A stretch of DNA of 64,000 nt from Ascaphus truei (Eukaryota > Chordata > Amphibia > Anura > Ascaphidae): positions 224,046,239 to 224,110,238 of the forward strand of contig CM071568.1 in NCBI GenBank assembly GCA_036426205.1, given 5' to 3'. The notes beneath the pieces were generated by a model, which worked only from the letters and a program-made list of their open reading frames with translations, was not told the DNA's origin and did not search any database. Below are positions 1 to 10,879 of the stretch, piece after piece. A program made the translations under genes and the position numbers. Every line of letters begins with the position of its first letter. Within the stretch, counting starts at the first letter, position 1.

Positions 1-345
1 GGCTTTGAGTAAGTGCCGGCACACTGTGGAAGCTCATTGTGTACTAACAGTTGCAGGCCTGTACTTCGAAAAGGGTGCTTCGGTACCACTGTGCTTTGTA
101 GCGTTGAGGGTCCTTTCCAATGGTGCTCAAACTCCCGATCACATCCTGACTGGGATATGCTGCTCCTACTGTCACGTGCACTCGTCACACTGTAAACCTC
201 GACCCTCTTAGTCCCATCTCTTCCACAGCCATATAATTGGCTGTTATCATGTCCATTAACAGTCACATGTCCATACCACGTTGGAGATGAACCTGCCAGT
301 GGGCAGTATGAGTGTGGGGATCCCATCACACAGGGGGTTACACAC
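1..345. other. No recognisable feature
   Basis: AT/GC-balanced sequence at the window edge. Short ORFs on the plus strand (up to 68 codons) have no family signature, and I see no splice-flanked exon. Confidence 0.4.
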
Positions 346-545
346 CAACCTATTTACAGGACTCATGGGAAGGCGCCAGTCAACTCTGAAGAACCTGTTT
401 CTAGAACATTGGGTGGAGCTATATATATCCTTCTATCTCCCTATAGAGACATGACTTGTCACAAGACATACAAGGGATTGGCAATCCCCTCTGCATAGTC
501 ATCTTACATCACATGATGGGGAGAGGAGTAACCTGTGTGAGCCCA
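346..545. repeat. Diverged direct repeat, copy 1
   Basis: Shares an ordered set of blocks with 1712-1866: tacaggactca, gtca(g)aactctgaagaac, ctagaacat, a TATA-rich stretch, then catcacatg and ggagtaa. The pair looks like two old copies of one repeat in direct orientation about 1.37 kb apart. The family is not recognised. Confidence 0.55.
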
Positions 546-726
546 CACAGTTATCCCATTAAAGCCCTTAACTGAAATAGTAGTCCCAAAGGGGGACTAC
601 AGCAATGTAATATTTCTTTATACAAAATCAATTTTCTATTAAGATGCAGTTACAAAAAGAAAAAACAAATATGTGGACATAAGTTACAATATGAGAAAGT
701 CGCTGTCCAGCAATGCTCCGTGTATG

Positions 727-798
727 ATCTTGCCCCATTTCTCGTCTCGTTGATCTTGGCCCACTTCTGGTCTCGTTGATCTTGCCCCACTTCTGGTT
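727..798. repeat. Short tandem repeat, about 26-bp unit
   Basis: Three imperfect copies of a unit based on TGATCTTGCCCCACTTCTGG and TCTCGT. Small antisense ORFs over it (ETRSGARS-type repeats) are by-products of the repeat and not genes. Confidence 0.7.
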
Positions 799-1711
799 TC
801 TTTCCTGGGTTGTTCCGGGCGACTGTCTGTGCTCTCCCTCCTCCAAGTGAACCTGGTGATACGATCAACACGTTGCACCTTGAAAAGGCTTCCATAGGGA
901 TCCATAGAAGTTCTGTCCCCAAAAGTTTATATAGCTTACTCCCAGAGACGTAACGGCGCCATGTGCCATCATTACAAAACAGCCAGCCAGTAGCACAATC
1001 TAAAATGAATGAAATAACCAAATTAGTACATCATACACATTATTATGCATTTTTGTCTGAGTTGGGCCAAGTGTGTGTGTTGATTTGGGTAGGGGGGACA
1101 CTTCTACAAACAGCAGATATAAATTGGTGCTACTAAAAATGTTTTATATATGTAAGCCTCCTTCCCAGCTCTAAAGGAGGTCACATCGGATTAGTAATGT
1201 AGAATGGCAATGCTCAATCTCTCAGGTCTTCACAGGGTGTTGGGCAGGTGCAGGCTGGGCGTTAATGAAAGTATGGAAAAAAGATGGGCGGCAGAAACTT
1301 TGATAAAACGTATTCACATAGGGTGTAGCTTGACAAAAACTTGTGCCATAGAATAACTCTCAGAACTTCATCCCCTGGTAGGTACCAATTCTATTCATGG
1401 GAGATGCCTCACTTAGTTACTCATTAAAAAGGATGGAGTGGAAACAGCTGGCAGAAAGGCTAGGATGCAGTGACAATCGGCTGGATGGGCAAGTTCAATG
1501 TGAGTATAGGCTGCAGTATAGGCAACCATATGAGCACAGTGGCAGTGAGGTTGCAGTAGGGACAACCCTATGAGACCAGGACAATTAGCATCCCTCTCCC
1601 ACAAATTTAGATCTCCTGTTCCGTTAACAAGGGCTTAGTTTAGAAGGGGCACATTACTAACAGTAATTCAATAAAGGATGACACATCTTAATACATATTC
1701 CTAAACACATA

Positions 1712-1866
1712 AACCTGTGTACAGGACTCACTGTGAGAAACCCAGTCAGAACTCTGAAGAACCCAATTCTAGAACATAAGGGGTGGCTATACAGTATATA
1801 CACTTATATAGACATTATACATCACATGGTGCGGAGGGGAGTAATCTGGGTAAGCCTACAGACGAG
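1712..1866. repeat. Diverged direct repeat, copy 2
   Basis: Second copy of the repeat at 346-545, with the same order of short conserved blocks. It ends just before the palindrome cluster at 1887. Confidence 0.5.
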
Positions 1867-1886
1867 ACACCGACTATTCTAAAGCT

Positions 1887-2100
1887 TGCCTTAAACTAGC
1901 CCGGTTACATTCTGGGTACGTACTGGGTGTAACCTGGCTAGTTTAAGGCAAGTTTAAGGCATTTCTACATTGACTAATGACCCATAGGATTAACACAGCA
2001 GGGGTCCCTGAATGGGACTGCCAGGGACCCCCTTTGTTAATCTGATGGGCCATTAATCAATGCAGAAATGCTGGGTCTAGTTTAAGGCAAGTTTAAGGCA
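1887..2100. mobile_element. Palindromic MITE-like cluster
   Basis: Two adjacent hairpins. The first has 23-bp arms (1887-1909 and 1928-1950, one mismatch) based on TGCCTTAAACTAGCC. The second is a roughly 113-bp imperfect palindrome (1959-2071) closing around gggtccct/agggaccc. A further copy of ctagtttaaggcaagttta follows at 2077-2098. Repeated terminal sequence containing TTAA suggests a foldback MITE related to TTAA-targeting transposons (piggyBac or Kolobok), but no clean target duplication is visible. Confidence 0.55.
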
Positions 2101-3837
2101 TGTATCCAGCATGTACCTGGGTCTTTTTGGCGATTGCCACTGGTTTGTGTTAGAATAGTCGCAGTCTCTGCTGTACACAGTTAATCCCCTAAAACAGGCC
2201 TGCCAAACGGAGAAAACAAATACCTCTAGCCTACGGCCTAACTGAGTAGGTGACATTTTTACAGTAAATGTAGCCATCAATAAAAATTAAATATAATATT
2301 TACCTTTCTTTGTCAACACTAAGTTTATGTCGCTTGCAGCGATGTGACGTTACTTCTGCGATAACACTTGACACCGTTTAGCAGCCACCAGCTTAGTAAA
2401 ACCCGGCACCAGGGAATGACTGGATACAATTCTAAATACAGAACTCACATTTTCAGCCAAAAGACTTGATTGTGCTTTCAATTTGTTAATCTTCCCCGCT
2501 GAAAACAGTTGCCCGCAAATGTAGGTGCTTCCAAATAATGCTAAAGTGGTTGCTGCTTTCACATACAAAGTTGAATAACTGATTTTGTCCAGATATTGAT
2601 AAAACTTTTGTACACCAACTTCCCTGAACTTAGCTTTTGAAATGGAGTCACGCTGCAGGTCGACCAGCTCCATCTAAATGTTCTCTTCCGCTTCTTCAAC
2701 ATGCACTGCAAAAGGGTCTGTAAATAGTGAGAACTGAGCATCACAAGACAACATCTTCTTTCAAATTCAGTGCATAAGACACACAGTTTATTCGCATACT
2801 CATGGAAATCTATGTGCTGTGTTTCAGGAAGGGATCTGCAACTCTCAAAGTGAGCAGAGCTTCTGTCCTTCAGTTGTTTTTCCCAGAGACGAAGAAGTTT
2901 TCCACAAAATGTTTTCACGCTGTCATACAGTGGTCACCAATTGACTACGGCCTTGTAGTTTCAAGTTCAGCGTGTTCAGTTGGTTAGTCAAATCGACGAA
3001 AAATGCCAGGTCCCATCCACTTTTTATCAGAGAGTTCAGGCACGTTTTTTCTTTTCACTAATGCAACTATTGATACTTTCACGAAGACAGAAGAATTTCT
3101 TAAGAGCTGAACTACGACTTGGCCACCTGACCTCTGTATGGTACAGCAATTCACCCCTCACCCACATCGTCTAGTAGGGAATAAAACTGCAGACGATTCA
3201 AAGCACAAGACCGAATGAAGTTGACACACTTCACTACAACTTCCATTACGTGTTCCATTTCCAGCACTTTAGAACAGAGTGATACCTGATGTATGATGCT
3301 GTGGAAGGAAAGTTATTTTTCTTGTGTTTTGCAGATGTGCATGTTTCTCTTTCAATAAGGCAATAACGCCCATTTTCTCTCCATCCATAGCTGGAGCTCC
3401 ATCTGTTGTTATACCCACCAATTTTTCAGTAAGTAACCCAGTAGCTTCAAGTGTTTCTTGTACTTTGAGGAAAATATCTTGTGCTTTTCTTGTGTCAGTA
3501 AACTGAACAAGATCCAGAAGTTCTTCTGAAACATTTAATTCTTTGTTGCTTCCATGAATGAAGCTAGTGAGTTGCGCTGTGCCCCCCCATATATCTATAC
3601 TTTCACCAATTGCAATCAAATATATGCTTCAAATACGTGTGCTGTTCGTTATTGGGATTTCAAATCTCCAGCAATTTCATTGATCCTCTCAGCGATAGTA
3701 TTGCGACTAAGACTAACGGTCTCAAAGCATTTTCTTTTGTCTGGACAAAATGATATCGGTTACCGTCATTATGTATTCTTTAACAAAAGCACCATCACCG
3801 ACTGGCTTGCAAGACTGTGCAATTAAACGTGACACAC

Positions 3838-4400
3838 AAAACCTAGCTCTCTGACGAAGCGCCAGCTAGGCGTGAAACGCGTAAGAGCTACCCTCCATTC
3901 CTCTGTCTGCACCATGATGTTCAAATAAAGATTACCTTTTAAACCACAAGCTGTCATCCTGATCATCTTTGGCTGTGCCCTGACACACTGCGTCCTGCAG
4001 CATACTAATCTACTCATCACTATCACGGATGCACGCCACCAACAAGAAGAAGACAGGCTTTTCTCATGTGAGTTTTTTATCCTTTTATTTGCTGGAAGGT
4101 GTATTACCAAGGTGGTTGCAAGCGTGTGTGACATTGTCCTCATTAGGAGTAATGTGGTGGAGCTAATCATTCTCCACTCACAGCACCCCTAGGACTTCAA
4201 TATATATGTCCTATACACTACGCTCACCTATACACGCATCACTCACATTTATATCAGATGCCTGCATCACTATATCTTCAATCAAGAAAGTCTATATGGA
4301 CATTATTATAAATATTCCTCTACAGTCATTTTGAGCACTATTGATGAACTTTGTTCCTCTATCAAAACCTAGCTTTGACTGCAGACTGATACTTCGGCAA
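3838..4400 (+). mobile_element. Penelope-like element terminal repeat (pLTR) fragment
   Basis: Carries a hammerhead ribozyme at its left end followed by an AATAAA signal (about 3926). The order ribozyme, short spacer, AATAAA, T-rich block repeats at the 3' end of the Penelope element at 6496-6600. It lies between the N-terminal and core parts of the hAT pseudogene, so it inserted there or was carried with it. The right boundary is approximate. Confidence 0.6.
3844..3890 (+). ncRNA. Hammerhead ribozyme, type I minimal (Penelope type)
   Basis: A self-cleaving RNA motif known from Penelope-like retroelements. Helix I is a perfect 7-bp pairing of TAGCTCT (3844-3850) with AGAGCTA (3884-3890). The core box CTGACGA is at 3851-3857 and GAAA at 3874-3877. 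Helix II pairs 3859-3863 with 3869-3873 (one G-U pair) around a 5-nt loop, leaving A3858 unpaired. Helix III is the tiny AC-GC-GT closure (3877-3882) typical of these elements. Predicted cleavage follows A3883 in a GUA triplet. All invariant core bases appear present, so activity is plausible but untested. Confidence 0.85.
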
Positions 4401-4563
4401 CTTGTCTAAACAATTTCAGTTTCCGCGAGTTGTAATTTCAGTTCTTTCCAGTTATCTTCACGAAATGTATCTTTAAATTTGTCATACGTATCTCGATGAA
4501 TTTCACAATGCCACTTTAGATTATATTTTTTCGGACAAGCATTGATTTTTTTTAAATTACAGT

Positions 4564-4618
4564 CAGTGGCAGATTTTGCATTAGGCCTGGGCGGTAAAAA
4601 TTTCGGGCGGCATATATT
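4564..4618 (+). mobile_element. hAT MITE terminal fragment
   Basis: Begins CAGTGGCAGATTTTGCATTA and continues ggcctgggcgg, the reverse complement of the right end of the complete hAT MITE at 7636-7929. The rest is missing, apparently cut by the neighbouring poly-T and Penelope sequence. Confidence 0.6.
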
Positions 4619-4698
4619 GTTTTTTTTTTTTTTTTTTTTTTTTAGCGCGAGCACTTTTTTACTCACTCACAATTATTTCTTATTTGATTCACGTTTTT

Positions 4699-5975
4699 AT
4701 TTACAATTATTAGGCACTGCAATGGGCACGAGTTTTGCACCTTCATACGCTAATTTGTTTATGGGTTTTTGGGAAGCACAGTTTATTTATCACAGTAATA
4801 ACACTTATCGTTCTAATATTGTATTCTTTAAACGGTACATCGACGATCTCATAATGATATGGGACGGCGATGAATCATCATTAAAATCCTTTGTTAATAC
4901 ACTCAACACTAACGACTTAAACATTAGATTTACTTATGAACACAATATAAATTGTATAAGTTTTCTAAATCTCCTCCTCTACATCGATCATGACATGACA
5001 ATCCAATCACAAATATTTCGTAAACCAAATTCCAGAAACACACTACTCTCTGCTAAGAGCTGCCACCCATGGTCATTAGTTAAGAGTATCCCCAAGGCAC
5101 AATTTGTAAGACTACGCAGATTGTGCACAAATGATGATAGCTTTATTGCACAGTCAAAAGAATTAACAAATAGATTCCTGGCAAGAGGGTATACACAAAA
5201 AAATATCCAAGATGCGTTTGAATCAGCTGAGTCTATGGACAAATCAGTATTCTCTGTGAAGAAAAAGAAAAAAAGAAATAATGTATCTTTAACATATGGC
5301 GACGAATGCCCATTATTCATTAGCACATATAGCCGCCAGGCGCAAAATATACGCAATATAATTAACAAACATTGGGCTACATTAGCCTTGGATAAGGATT
5401 TAACACAATTTGTAAAGAATGGCCCTAAGTTTACATATCGGAAGGCTCAGACATTAGGGTCACATCTGTCTCCCAGTTTATTTCACACAACACCTGAGTA
5501 TACAAATATACGGGGGATACCCAAAGGTTTTTACTCATGTGGAAATTGCTCGATGTGCAAGTATGCATGCAATACTAAGGTTATAAAATATGAAGATGAC
5601 AAAAAGAGTCATGTTATAAAAGCATTTTTGAATTGCAATACTACCTTTACTATTTACTTGTTACAGTGCGGGTGCTCTATGCGGTATGTGGGCCGCACAA
5701 AAAGAACCTTGAAGACCCGTATCGCTGAACACGTCCGCTTTATAAAAAAGAAAGATGATACACATCCTGTACCCCGACACTTCACGAGATGTAGTAGGGG
5801 TGGTATTGCAAATTTTTCATTCATGGCCCTTGAACACATCTCCCAAGGCGTACGGGGAGGAGATAGGGAAGGCACGCTTAATCGGCGTGAAATGTATTGG
5901 ATTTACACCTTACGCACTCTTCACCCGCTCGGTATCAACCAGGAGTGGGAACTCAAACACTTCCTGGCTGTCTGA
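4699..5975 (+). CDS. Penelope-like RT / GIY-YIG endonuclease ORF, 5'-truncated
   Basis: About 425 codons, open to TGA at 5973-5975. The RT part starts inside the palm with GTAMGTSFAPSYANLFMG and has the catalytic box FKRYIDDLIMIW. A Cys pair region (CGNCSMCKYAC, about 5540-5570) precedes the endonuclease, as in Neptune-type elements. The GIY-YIG domain shows YLLQCGCSMRYVGRTKRT, with the YVG form of the second motif and a conserved Arg, and ends with LNRREMYWIYTLRTL carrying the catalytic Glu, then GINQEWE. The protein would nick target DNA and prime reverse transcription. The fingers and early palm are missing, so this copy cannot retrotranspose, yet the remainder is uninterrupted, which argues for a fairly recent insertion. 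The frame stays open upstream to 4542 through unrelated poly-T sequence. Confidence 0.88.
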
Positions 5976-6495
5976 GCGGAGGGGGAGTGTCGGGGTGTAT
6001 TTTGTCATTATAGTCATAATTATGTATTACCATCTGACTACTAATGTTTGCATGGACTTCTATTTGCATATATTGTATCCGCTATATTGCATTTGATAGG
6101 ATACTACACTATAGACTTTATAATCTTGGCACATATGTGCAATAACATATGGTATAATTATATGATAACATTTAATTGGTAATCAGAGATAGTGGTTCCA
6201 CATCATTCTCTTTTTTTGTAAGTAATAATAAGTCTGTTTCTATGTTGTTCATGTATTATTTGATTATATATATCAGTGAGCATTACTAATTCTTTGTTTT
6301 TAATCCTAGTTTATGTAATCCGTGTAATTAATGCATTTTTTTAATAGTATATGTGGGGTTTAAATACCTGGTTTCTTTAAGGGACTGACGTTTTGACTTT
6401 AATATTATCAGTTTAATGGGAGGTCCTTGCCAATTAGGGAGGTACCTTTGACATGCGTCATTTCCTATATAAGTTCCGGTATTTGTGGGGATATT

Positions 6496-6539
6496 CACTC
6501 TTTGAAAAAGTCTTTCTACAGACGAAACGCGTCAGAGTG
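6496..6539 (+). ncRNA. Degenerate hammerhead ribozyme of Penelope element
   Basis: Helix I is a perfect 6-bp pair (CACTCT 6496-6501, AGAGTG 6534-6539). The GAAACGCGTC strand (6524-6533) and a short GTC/GAC helix II are kept. The CUGANGA box reads TTGAAAA, changing two invariant positions (C3 and G8), so cleavage is unlikely. Confidence 0.7.
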
Positions 6540-6974
6540 GTGCTTGTATGCTCACTGTAGCATTTAAATAAAGTTTTTTACTTTTTCAAGCGTTGGTTGT
6601 GTGGAGTGCTGTGACCACGGTTACCAATCCCCTCCCTTCTCAGAGACAGACCCTATAAAAGGCAAAAAGGCAGCCACAGAATCCCTTTTGGAAAAGCAAA
6701 GTATTTTATGTTGATAAGTTTTATGTTTTTGAAGCATCGCTAATTTGCTGTTCCACCCCACTCTCCCTCCCTCCCCTTTTTTATTTCTGTATCTATCCCC
6801 CCCTCTCCCTGATTACCCATATAACCATCTGTATACCACTGTATATCTTTGCTTTTCTACCCAATAAAAAATGTAAGTTTGAAAAAAACAAAACACTTTT
6901 GAATGAAGCTTTTCAATAACCTGCATTCTTGGCTACTGCCCAACACAAGTCGCACTTACCAACTATTTTGGTCA

Positions 6975-7350
6975 AGCGTTCTAGGACATTTAGTCGCGGC
7001 CATTTTGCCACCACCAAATCTCCGGCAGTGTTTAGCCGCTACTCACCTCTCCTGTCGCCCACTTCACCGCCAGGCTAAGTCCCTAACCTTACCCTAAAAA
7101 ACCCTAGTCTTAACCCCTATTACTAATGCTACCCCCTACCCTAAAAAAACACCTTGCCCTAAAACCCTAACCCCTTATCCTTAATCCCCTACCCGAACCA
7201 CTAAATTAACCCTTAAAATAACTCACCTTGGCGAAGCGGCCGGTGACTGTGTCCAGCGGGGGAGCAGATGTGGCAGAGGGTGAATCTGCGGCCGAGCGCT
7301 GGTGGAGACTTGGGTGCAGCAAGATGGCTGCGATCAATTGTACGATTCCG
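6975..7350. mobile_element. MITE with about 30-bp imperfect terminal inverted repeats and telomere-like core
   Basis: The left end (ATTTAGTCGCGGCCATTTTG, about 6989) is matched in inverse orientation by CAAGATGGCTGCGATCAAT (about 7320-7338). The interior at 7078-7215 is rich in ccctaa and accctaa words, like degenerate telomere repeat. No ORF of interest. The ends are approximate. Confidence 0.5.
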
Positions 7351-7414
7351 GTGGTCAAGTACTGCCGTCTACTGCACTTGCTCCTTTACCTACTGTCTCT
7401 GTTAGTCTCCTAAT

Positions 7415-7551
7415 ATATCAGTTAGATTGTAGGCTCTGTGGGGCAAGGCTTTTCTATTGCTTGATTTTATGTTTTTTTTATAATTCCCTGTACTGTCTTG
7501 TCTCCTGTACAGCCCTGCATACATTGCCGCTATATAAATAAACATGTAATG
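7415..7551 (+). mobile_element. L2-type LINE 3' end fragment
   Basis: Has the L2 tail signature: gattgtaggctctgtgggg, a T-rich centre, then gccgctatataaataaac. Only the 3' untranslated end remains. Related ends occur at 45173 (minus) and 61553 (plus). Confidence 0.65.
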
Positions 7552-7635
7552 TGCATGCATGTAAATTAAAATGGCTGTTTGGTCAGATTTCCTCCCAAGG
7601 ACAAATAAGAAGCCACAAAGCCTTTGGGGCATGAC

Positions 7636-7929
7636 CAATGGCGGATTTCAAAATCCGCCTCCTTTCTGCCGCCTTCCTTGCTCCTTTTGGAATCTTAACG
7701 TCCAATGACACCGCTGACGTCACGAACGTGACGCAGCATGGCGGCGCGTTGCCATGGAAATGCAGCAGCATTTGGAAGGCAGCAGAAAGAAGGCGGCCGA
7801 CACAAGCAAGTGTCTTCCCATTAGGTCTGATAGGGCCGAGCGCGCGGCAGAAGCATATGGGGCATACATTTTGTGCTGCCCCAAAATGTTGCCGCCCTAG
7901 GCCCGGGCCTAATGGGAAATCTGTCACTG
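7636..7929. mobile_element. hAT MITE with perfect 8-bp target duplication
   Basis: Ends CAATGGCGGATTTC and GAAATCTGTCACTG form the terminal inverted repeats. The element is bracketed by GGCATGAC at 7628-7635 and 7930-7937. The 294-bp size and 8-bp duplication fit a non-autonomous hAT element. The ORFs on both strands inside it have no family features. Confidence 0.85.
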
Positions 7930-8393
7930 GGCATGACCATGTGACTTTCTATTGGATGACAACAGTGGCCATCTTGATGTTCACATTCATTCAACCTGTA
8001 AACAAAAAGGTAAATTTCTTGGGAACCGTAGGGTTCCCCGAGCTAGGGAAAAAAAACTAGAAGTGGGAAAATGCTGCTATCCAGTTACTGGGATAAAGCA
8101 TTTTTTTTCATTTCATAGTTACAATATGACCTTCTGCATCCAAACAATTAATTTCCATGTTGGTCAAGAATCTGTCTTGAGGGATAATTTTGAAAGGTCA
8201 GCTACAGTATAAACATAGCAATCAATAACGCAATTTAATTACTGACTAAAACTTGGCATACACTTTTTGATCATTTGCATGTACTCTAAATGCTGTTAAA
8301 TGAATTAGCATTTGCTGCCTTCGCTGCTATAGCTCTGAATGCTAACACTTGTGCTCATCTCTCTAGCTGCTTAAATCAGGGAACAGGTTAATG

Positions 8394-8520
8394 CAGTGGT
8401 TCCCAAACTTTTTCGGTTCAAGGCTCCCCAAGGCAATCAGGATTTTTTCAAGGCTCCCCAAGGCGATCAGGATTTTTCCGCGGCGCCCAAAGTAAAAACA
8501 AAGGCACCGCAGTGCGCAGT
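8394..8520 (+). mobile_element. hAT MITE left end leading into CT satellite
   Basis: Starts CAGTGGTTCCCAAACTTTTT, a hAT-type terminus related to the element at 36358. It contains a small duplication (caaggctccccaaggc twice). No matching right end is found after the satellite, so this copy is truncated or its 3' end was lost. Confidence 0.6.
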
Positions 8521-8895
8521 TGGTGTCTCTCTCAGACACTCTCACACACTCACTCTCTCTCACACACTCTCTCTCTCAGACCTCACACTCTCTCTCAGAC
8601 CTCACTCTCTCTCTTTCAGACCTCGCTCTCTCTCTCTCAGACCTCACTCTCTCCCTCAGACCTCACACTCTCCCTCAGAACTCACACTCTCTCTCTCTCT
8701 CTCTCTGACCTCACTCTCTCTCTCTGACCTCACTCTCTCTCTCCCTCAGACCTCACTCTCTCTCTCTCTCTCTCTCCCTCAGACCTCACTCTCTCTCTCC
8801 CTCAGACCTCACTCTCTCTCTCTCTCCCTCAGACCTCACTCTCTTTCAGACCTCTCTCTCTCTCAGACCTCTCTCTCTCTCAGACCTCTCTCCAA
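8521..8895. repeat. CT-rich minisatellite (CAGACCTCACTCTCTCTCT type)
   Basis: About 375 bp of (CT)n broken at 20-40 bp intervals by CAGACCTCA. Open frames across it encode Ser/Leu repeats and are artefacts of the repeat. Confidence 0.95.
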
Positions 8896-9640
8896 TGTGA
8901 CCGATGATTCGTTTTGACAATTTCGCTACAAAACTTTCAAAATTATAAGCTAAATGCAGCAAAATCCCAATAAAAGCCTTCAAATTAAAAAGCATTAAAT
9001 GACATGGTTTATGAAAGTGAAATAACTTTGCTTTTCCAAAAAATGTTGGATGTTTGTTTGTTATTAGCAACTATTAGATGTAGACTCGCTCAACCTTTTG
9101 TACCGTTTTGTAGATACAATCAGGAAAAAAAATGATGTCAACTACAAACTAAGATTACCCCATATAGGGTGAAGAGTCCCTTATAATATGCACTTGATAC
9201 CGACATAGCCACTGATGTCACGATAAAACAGAATGCAATTCTTTATCAATTTTAAAATACAAGTTCTTAAAATCTTAAACACAGCAAACTACAGTATAGA
9301 AAAACCTAAATCATGCGCAAGGCAAAGGGTTGTAATTTCACAGGTGGAAAATGTCACCTTTAAATCCGCTATACCTCCATATCATTGGTTGTACCCAGTG
9401 TAAGATATGGAGGACTGCCCGTCTATCGCTTGGCTAAATGCAAATACACAATACACCAGGTGGAACAAAGAATAATGGAAAAACGGGGTGCAGGGAGGTG
9501 TCCCTACTAGCGGATAGACACCATACAAAAATAACCTTAACAAAAAACAAAAAACACAAGGAAAGATGTTTATCTGCAGTATTATATAGCGCTTCAGTTC
9601 GTGTTTCTCAGCCCAGCTACATACGGTCTATTGGTAAAAT
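8896..9640. other. Intronic sequence, no gene recognised
   Basis: AT-rich. A small inverted repeat, CCTCCATATC at about 9375 with GATATGGAGG at about 9404, is the only structure noted. It lies within presumed DYNC1LI1 intron 2. Confidence 0.4.
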
Positions 9641-9860
9641 ACCCATTATTTATTTTATTTATTTATAAAATATTTTACCAGGAAGTAATACATTGAGAGT
9701 TACCTCTCGTTTTCAAGTATGTCCTGGGCACAGAGTAAAACAAATAGTACATGGTTACAAGTACAGTTACATAAATGAACAGGGTATACATTATGCACCA
9801 ATAGCAGGAGAGCCTCTACTAACTGATTATGCTTGTCTCCATTAATGAAGTCAGCAGTAT
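9640..9860 (-). mobile_element. CR1-like LINE 3' end
   Basis: Nearly identical to 53590-53700 over tttataaaat(a/g)ttttacc, aggaagtaatacattgagag and the following ttacctctc region. The second copy continues into LINE ORF2 coding sequence on the minus strand, which fixes the orientation. Confidence 0.7.
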
Positions 9861-10204
9861 AATGATGCTCTGACTAACTGATCTCCTTATAGTTTCTTGC
9901 GCTCTACTATGATTTTCTTAGTCTCTTTAGGATAGCACACAGACAGAGAGTTGGGACATTTAGGGATTAGGTTAGCAGTAGTGAGCGTGATAGGTTAGTT
10001 TGAAGCGCAAGCGTTCTGTCGGCTGATTTGTAATAGCAATCTCTTATGTATTACTGCTGGTTTAGCTGCAGTATACGCCAAGTCTATGATAATCTGCAGT
10101 GTCATTAGGGATTGTATTTTGGGCATCCTGTATGTGCACCGATCTATCAGCCTGTTCAGACAAGACACCACGTTATCGGATTCGACACACGTTTTGCATC
10201 CTAA

Positions 10205-10400
10205 GGTTGCGCTTATAGTGCCTTGGGATGATTTTTTTAGAGACAGTCGCCACATGTAACTCTCTAAACCAATCAAATTGCGCGGCCCGTCTCTTTTAGT
10301 GACGTCACTGGCCTTGTCGCCAGCGACGTCGCTAAAAATCAAATTACAACTTGCCAGTGGCTACGTCATCGGTCGCGTCGCGAGCACTATAAGCGCGGCC
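10205..10400. mobile_element. GC-rich MITE, TAA target duplication (copy 1)
   Basis: The left end GGTTGCGCTTATAGTGCC is the inverse of the right end ...CACTATAAGCGCGGCC, with TAA on both sides (10202-10204 and 10401-10403). It belongs to the family with copies at 19712, 36005, 41113 and 63478. PIF/Harbinger affinity is inferred from the 3-bp target duplication. Confidence 0.75.
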
Positions 10401-10420
10401 TAACGCTTTGTAAAGAGTTA

Positions 10421-10873
10421 GGCCGCGTTCACGATGAAGCCGAGCGCGCGTGCTCGTCGCAATCAAACACGTTGATACTCGCTTATACACCAGAATGAAT
10501 CCCACAAACCACCGTCGGATAACAGACCATCGAATTGCAGGTCCATGTTAATCCGTGGCGATGAGTCAGATAAGCGGTTCCGACGTTGGATATGGCCTCG
10601 TTCAGGGTGAGAGCGAGCGCGCTCTCACTCGGGCGCTGTGACGTCAGGCGATGAATAAGCAGGGGCAATTCCTGGCCATTTGAAATTTGTTGTGCACGCA
10701 TGGGGGGCGAGTCGAACCACTCACGTGATGCGCCATTGCGCTACAAATTCAAAGTATTTTGTCTCTTGAAGCTGAGCAGTGGGGAACGCTCACGGGCACA
10801 CTTTGGGCCAACACATTGTCGCAATGTGTTTCATCGCGCTGAGCGCGCATTCAGCTTCACCCTGGACACGGCC
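10421..10873. mobile_element. GC-rich MITE, possibly two nested copies
   Basis: The right end CACCCTGGACACGGCC (10858-10873), followed by TAA, pairs with two possible left ends: GGCCTCGTTCAGGGTGA at 10594 and GGCCGCGTTCACGATGAAGC at 10421 (preceded by TTA). Either a 280-bp element sits in a relative or the left end was duplicated. The interior carries the family motif of a GGTT-type box beside cacgtga. Confidence 0.55.
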
Positions 10874-10879
10874 TAATGT

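Larger units (their letters stand above)
2350..4560 (-). pseudogene. hAT-family transposase pseudogene (ZBED/GTF2IRD2-like), interrupted
   Basis: Domesticated and mobile hAT transposases cut and paste DNA with an RNase H-like catalytic core. Pieces here lie in order on the minus strand. An N-terminal BED-finger-like tail (KYNLKWHCEIH) is at about 4406-4530. A segment with SLSRNTIAERINEIAGDL is at about 3660-3750. The core segment (3269-3619) contains GESIDIWGGTAQL and VGITTDGAPAMDG. The C-terminal dimerisation region (2350-2673) contains ALFGSTYICGQLFS, the usual hAT signature. Several frameshifts and stops separate the pieces, and a Penelope end with a ribozyme (3838-4400) sits inside the gene. 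No intact product is possible. The family call is strong, the subfamily is less sure. Confidence 0.8.
4660..6600 (+). mobile_element. Penelope-like retroelement (Neptune type), 5'-truncated
   Basis: Contains the 3' half of a Penelope ORF (reverse transcriptase plus GIY-YIG endonuclease), then an AT-rich 3' region with a degenerate hammerhead (6496-6539) and AATAAA near 6567. The 5' part of the RT is absent. The left side abuts a poly-T run (4620-4642) and a hAT MITE end. Boundaries are approximate. Confidence 0.8.

Noticed and set aside
8396..8917. 173-codon ORF of Ser/Leu repeats
   Set aside because: It is a translation of the CT-rich satellite. Three overlapping frames give similar products.
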